From positions 40,238,001 through 40,302,000 of the forward strand of contig CM114271.1 in the NCBI GenBank assembly GCA_050084515.1: DNA of 64,000 nt. Direction: 5' to 3'. Below are positions 60,241 to 64,000 of this stretch, one piece after another. The notes beneath the pieces were generated by a model. It saw only the letters and a program-made list of their open reading frames with translations, was not told where the DNA came from and did no database searches. Made by a program: the position numbers and the translations under genes. The stretch comes from Blasia pusilla. Its lineage: Eukaryota; Marchantiophyta; Marchantiopsida; Blasiales. Each line of letters begins with the position of its first letter. The stretch's first letter is position 1.

Positions 60241-61420
60241 AAATGATAAGAACTGCCACTAGCACAAAAAATCCTTCATGTGAGGATCGATGCCCCAAAA
60301 TGTCGTCTTCTGCCTGTCCACCAATCTGATAGGTAGCTGATGGTATCTGGCTCGCACATCCAATGAAATGAAGACCTTAGCATGATCAATCGCATGAAAG
60401 ATCTCCTCACGGGTGGGCATGGCATACCTATCGGACTTTTTCTGCATCAGGTATAACATTGCTTCACCAACCAAGACGTTGTAGGACTCTGCATCAGTCA
60501 CTATCGCCTTGGCTCGCACCACGGACTCATATGTAGGATGTCCCGGGAGAATCCCCACCACAACCTCCTATTGTGTGATATACTGTGTGGTACTCGCTCC
60601 ACCCAAGGATGTCCATATCCGGAATGGATAACGCTCCACATCGGCTCTTGTCAAACCCAATCCTCTGAATGACGCTTTCCCCAAATTAGGGGTTGCGCAT
60701 CTGAATCCAACAAGACGCGCTCCGGACTAAAAGCTCTACCTCCAAGACTCACCAACTGGAAGACCTCTCCTTGGTTATCAAGCAACACAACACGAGGAGA
60801 AGCCATGACACGCTCTATCGCGGGTCTAGCAGGCATCTCCGCCATGCTAGCAGCCACAACCTGCAATGAATCTCATGTGGACGGCCCAAGCATCCGCTCC
60901 AAGGGCAGGTCCATCACCTCCTCTGCAATCACCTCAGAACGTGATGCAGGAACTCCAACTCTGAGCTCACATAATGAAGCGGTCAGCCAGAAAACCTCGG
61001 CGGGCGTACCTCCCAAGATCATAACATCAGAAGCAGAAAATAAAGGAGCACGGTACACAACGGTGGTCGCCCCCAACAACGTGCTTGACACATGGCCCTC
61101 ATGACCATCAGCAATAGGAGTCATCGCAGTTGCTTCTCCCATCGCCCTCCGTGCCTACACACCAACAACATCACCAACTCTCCAGGAACTCTAATCACGA
61201 TCCATCGATGGGATCCTCATCGCTTTGGACAACATGAAAGACTGAGGAATCCTAGTCTATTTCCTCGCTTTACCTCGCTGTGGATCCAACTTTGCGGCAA
61301 CTCCACGCGTCACAACTACGGCGGCCTCCATCTGGACAACCCCGCACATCCAACCAGGATCCTCCATATCTGTGGCTACTCCATATGATGTCGATGCCAC
61401 GGATCCGGCATCGGGTAACC
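60241..61420 (-). pseudogene. protease and protease-RT deletion fusion of copy 3
   Basis: RT block AKVFISLDVRARYHQLPI sits directly downstream of the protease end ESYNVLVGEAMLYLM; the junction is at about 60441-60450, in frame. The protease active site near 60700 reads LLDSDAQPL instead of LLDSGAQPL. The linker upstream (60873-61142) matches those of the other copies. Confidence 0.82.
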
Positions 61421-62906
61421 TCAATGCCATAGCGACAATCTGCTCTTGTAGCTGCTGTATCTGAGCAACCATCCTAGCCTCATGTCCGGCGTCTCCCTCG
61501 ACGCATCTAGGTGGTGGTACTCTACCTCCTCCACGGGCAGCTCCACCACCCTGTTGGGCAACTCCAGCTCCTCGTCCCCCAACGGGACCACCTGGTGCAC
61601 GATCTCTAGGCCCACCCGGACCGGCTCCTTGCTCTGGTGCCCTCTCTGGCCCTCGGTCTGAACGTAACTCAAGATGTAAATTGAAACACCTGGCACGTGT
61701 ATGACCATACCTCTAACAATAGTCAGACTGATAACCTCTTGGTGCAGCACCATCTCCTCCTCTATGCTCGGGCACACGTCGATGACCCAGATGAGTGCAA
61801 TCGCGCTGATGATGGGCTCCACCACATGACCAACAAGTAATAGTAGGCGGCTGCTGCTGAGCCGCATATGAAGGGGCTGGTCTCTGTGGCAGGGCCTCCT
61901 GGTATCCTCCCTGAGCTCGTGCTGCCACAGTCGACCTATCTCGGAGTCCACGTTGTTGTATAGGTGGTGCAACCAATCGTGATTGCTCTCACCCAGAACC
62001 CATGAAGGCTACACTCTCCTCCGCCATGTTGCGCTCAATGTTCTCGGCGGTCCTAAAAACATCTCTCAATGTAGGGAAGGTGTTCATAAGAAGCACCCCC
62101 TCCCGCACGCGTGTCCGCAAGGTCCGGTCTAGCATCGCGTACTATGACTGGATAGCGTGAGCCCCCGTCATCCCCTGAGTGACATTGATAAACCGGCGCA
62201 AGCGAGTGTAAGCCTCACGCAAACTCTCACCTGGGCGCCTCTGGAAGTCGTGGATGCTTCGCAACTTCTCCATCCGTACCCCTTGGTAGCTCGCCCTCAA
62301 CTCAGCAAAGAACTCAACCACAGGGTTGAACCTGGGACGAACCCGACTAGATGATGCAACTGCTCTAGTGCGAGTGACCCCTCCTAAAAAATCACTAGTG
62401 GAAGAGGAAGAAGCCTCTCCTGACTCCTCCTCCTAATCTGGGAATGGCTCCGTCCATGACACATAGAGTGGGTCATATTTGAGTCGCCATGCCTCAATCT
62501 CTTGGGCATATCTATGGGAGAACTCATGGTAATCGTCCATAGGCGCCCCCTCTAAATGTTGGAACATACCGTTCCATGCTGTAAATGGGTTGAACTTTCT
62601 AGAGTTCTTAGCCCGCTGGGAGTCGCACCAACTCCTAAAATTTGCTATGAAATCGTGCAACTCAATCGTGCCTACTCCACCTCAAAACCTACGCGATCCT
62701 CTACCCCGATCGTCCATCTCGTACACCCAATTGGTAGGACCACTCACAATGTATGGTGATGTGCTCACAAACTCCTCTACACCCTCCCCCTCGTCTGACG
62801 ATGACACAGAAGGAGGTCGAGGTGGTCCCTCACGTGGAGACCCTCGGAACCTCGTGGCACTCTCGGGTTCACCACCTCGCCTCTCAAAGTCCCAAACGGA
62901 CGTCAT
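61421..62906 (-). pseudogene. gag of gypsy copy 3
   Basis: It starts with a real ATG at 62906 (MTSVWDFERRGGEPES), the only copy with an intact start, and continues with DLHDFIANFRSW-type sequence and MFQHLEGAPMDDYHEFSH. The first knuckle is intact (CWSCGGAHHQRDC, around 61800). Stops and a frame change follow near 62400 and 61700. Confidence 0.85.
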
Positions 62907-64000
62907 GATGACCCTCGTGCTCCTCTCACCCGATCACTCTCAACCTCGCAAGTATCCCTCAATCACTCATTCCAAACATGCGGCACTCGATCTACACTCT
63001 CCCTCCGCGAGACGTGTAACGTGCGGCAACACGCGGCGTGGTGCGGCAAATCGACCAGGCTATCATCTCATCGACAAACTACCCTCAACTCCGGACATCC
63101 CACACAAGTCTATGTCCCCTAAACCACATATATGAATGATGCTCTCACCATCCACACAACCAAATATCCCCAAATAAACTACCCAAATCCCAAAATCCCT
63201 CACATGTGCAAGGTAAAGGACCAGAATGGGTAATTTGAACACATGTCGATGTCGCTCCTCAGCAAGTGCAAATCTTGACCCCAACTTGGTCGTGAAGACA
63301 ACTCCTCCAATCAGCAAGTTGTACTCCTCTCGTACTGACATTGCTCAACCTCCTTGATGTGCGGTGGAGGTTGAGCGGTCCGGTGCGACACTGGCGGAAC
63401 ATAACGGCTACAAACATCATGGCACTCGGGAAGAATGGGATGCGGCACTCGGCGGCATACCCTCCTCAATCAACAATTCACACGCTCTGCTCCTTAGTGA
63501 AGGAGCGGTTCCGCGATCGAGACGGTACGGTGCGGCCACAAGCAGCATGGCGCAGCAATCGGTGGTGTATTGCGGCTACGGGCATCATGACACGGTACTC
63601 GATCGTCGTCGAGCGGCTACCAATCACAACATAGCAACATGAAATCAAAACTCAAACACCATAACCGGAGGTCATCTGCCATCACTGGTTGATGACGAAA
63701 CTACGATGATAATGGCGGCCAAAACAAAATACATGGTGGTGACGCAAGTCAGAGAATCAACGAACGTCGTGAAAGACCTTCCACTCCGTGATGGCGGCAA
63801 TGGCAACCAAAGGGTGGAGAACGGACGGTGGACCGTTAATGGTGATGGCTGACCATTGATGGTGATGGCCAACCAATGATAGTGGCGGTGATGGTTGACC
63901 GTTGATGGTGACTATGACGGCGACGGCCGCGGCCAACGTGGCGGCTCGTTTAGGGTTTGAAGAATTTAACCCTAAAAAATTTCCTACCAATGGTAGTTTT
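62907..64000 (-). repeat. 5' leader of gypsy copy 3 with minisatellite
   Basis: Homologous to the leaders of the other copies. The minisatellite of ggttgaccgttgatggtgat type units lies at about 63820-63930. The window ends before the 5' LTR. Confidence 0.7.

Larger units (their letters stand above)
58014..64000 (-). mobile_element. Ty3/gypsy copy 3, internally deleted (5' end outside window)
   Basis: Same family as copies 1 and 2. From right to left: leader (62907-64000), gag, protease, a fused protease-RT piece, a fused RT-integrase piece, the integrase C-terminus with PHD end, and A-LTR-A'. Two deletions remove the whole methyltransferase with the start of RT (about 2.1 kb in copy 2 terms) and the end of RT, RNase H and the first part of integrase (about 1.2 kb). 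Its 3' end joins Helitron coding sequence at 58014. Confidence 0.92.

Noticed and set aside
1-64000. CRISPR arrays, operons, rRNA genes
   Set aside because: Plant nuclear DNA; no regular spacer-repeat arrays and no rRNA-like sequence seen.

Overview
The window is nuclear DNA of a land plant: spliced plant-type genes, plastid and mitochondrial housekeeping genes, and GA/CT-rich 5' leaders. A single-copy gene island at about 25.7-52.6 kb is walled in on both sides by decayed transposable elements. I cannot name the species. The type of retroelement makes a non-flowering lineage (bryophyte, lycophyte or fern) plausible, but that is a guess.

Layout. 1-8.5 kb: Ty3/gypsy LTR element copy 1 (minus, cut by the window start). 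8.5-14.3 kb: old repeats, a Helitron-type 3' end, a 78-bp tandem repeat and a dead hAT transposase gene (minus). 14.3-24.3 kb: gypsy copy 2 (plus), complete in layout but full of stops. 25.7-27.2 kb: GOT1-family vesicle transport gene (plus, 6 exons). 30.0-30.5 kb: ferredoxin-thioredoxin reductase variable subunit (minus). 30.9-32.0 kb: probable non-autonomous Helitron. 34.6-36.3 kb: bacterial-type S6 ribosomal protein (minus, 4 exons). 37.5-40.3 kb: U4/U6 snRNP protein PRP4/LACHESIS (plus, 5 exons). 42.5-43.5 kb: unrecognised reading frame with one internal stop (minus). 44.6-50.3 kb: nucleoporin NUP133 (minus, 8 exons). 52.1-52.6 kb: PRELI/MSF1 protein (plus, one exon). 54-58 kb: AT-rich DNA with Helitron ends and the broken protein gene of an autonomous Helitron. 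58.0-64.0 kb: gypsy copy 3 (minus), inserted into that Helitron gene and internally deleted.

The most interesting content is the gypsy family. Copy 2 reads gag (two zinc knuckles), aspartic protease, a C5-cytosine DNA methyltransferase domain, reverse transcriptase, RNase H, integrase and a C-terminal PHD finger. Protease, methyltransferase and the first part of RT share one reading frame broken only by stops. A retroelement that carried both a DNA-methylation writer and a chromatin-reader finger would be a self-contained epigenetic module. Copy 1 keeps only the C-terminal half of the methyltransferase, and copy 3 has lost it entirely. Copy 2 is rich in CAG-to-TAG stops, the decay expected from deamination of CHG-methylated cytosine.

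The housekeeping genes are functionally unrelated. bS6/PRP4 and NUP133/PRELI are each arranged head to head.
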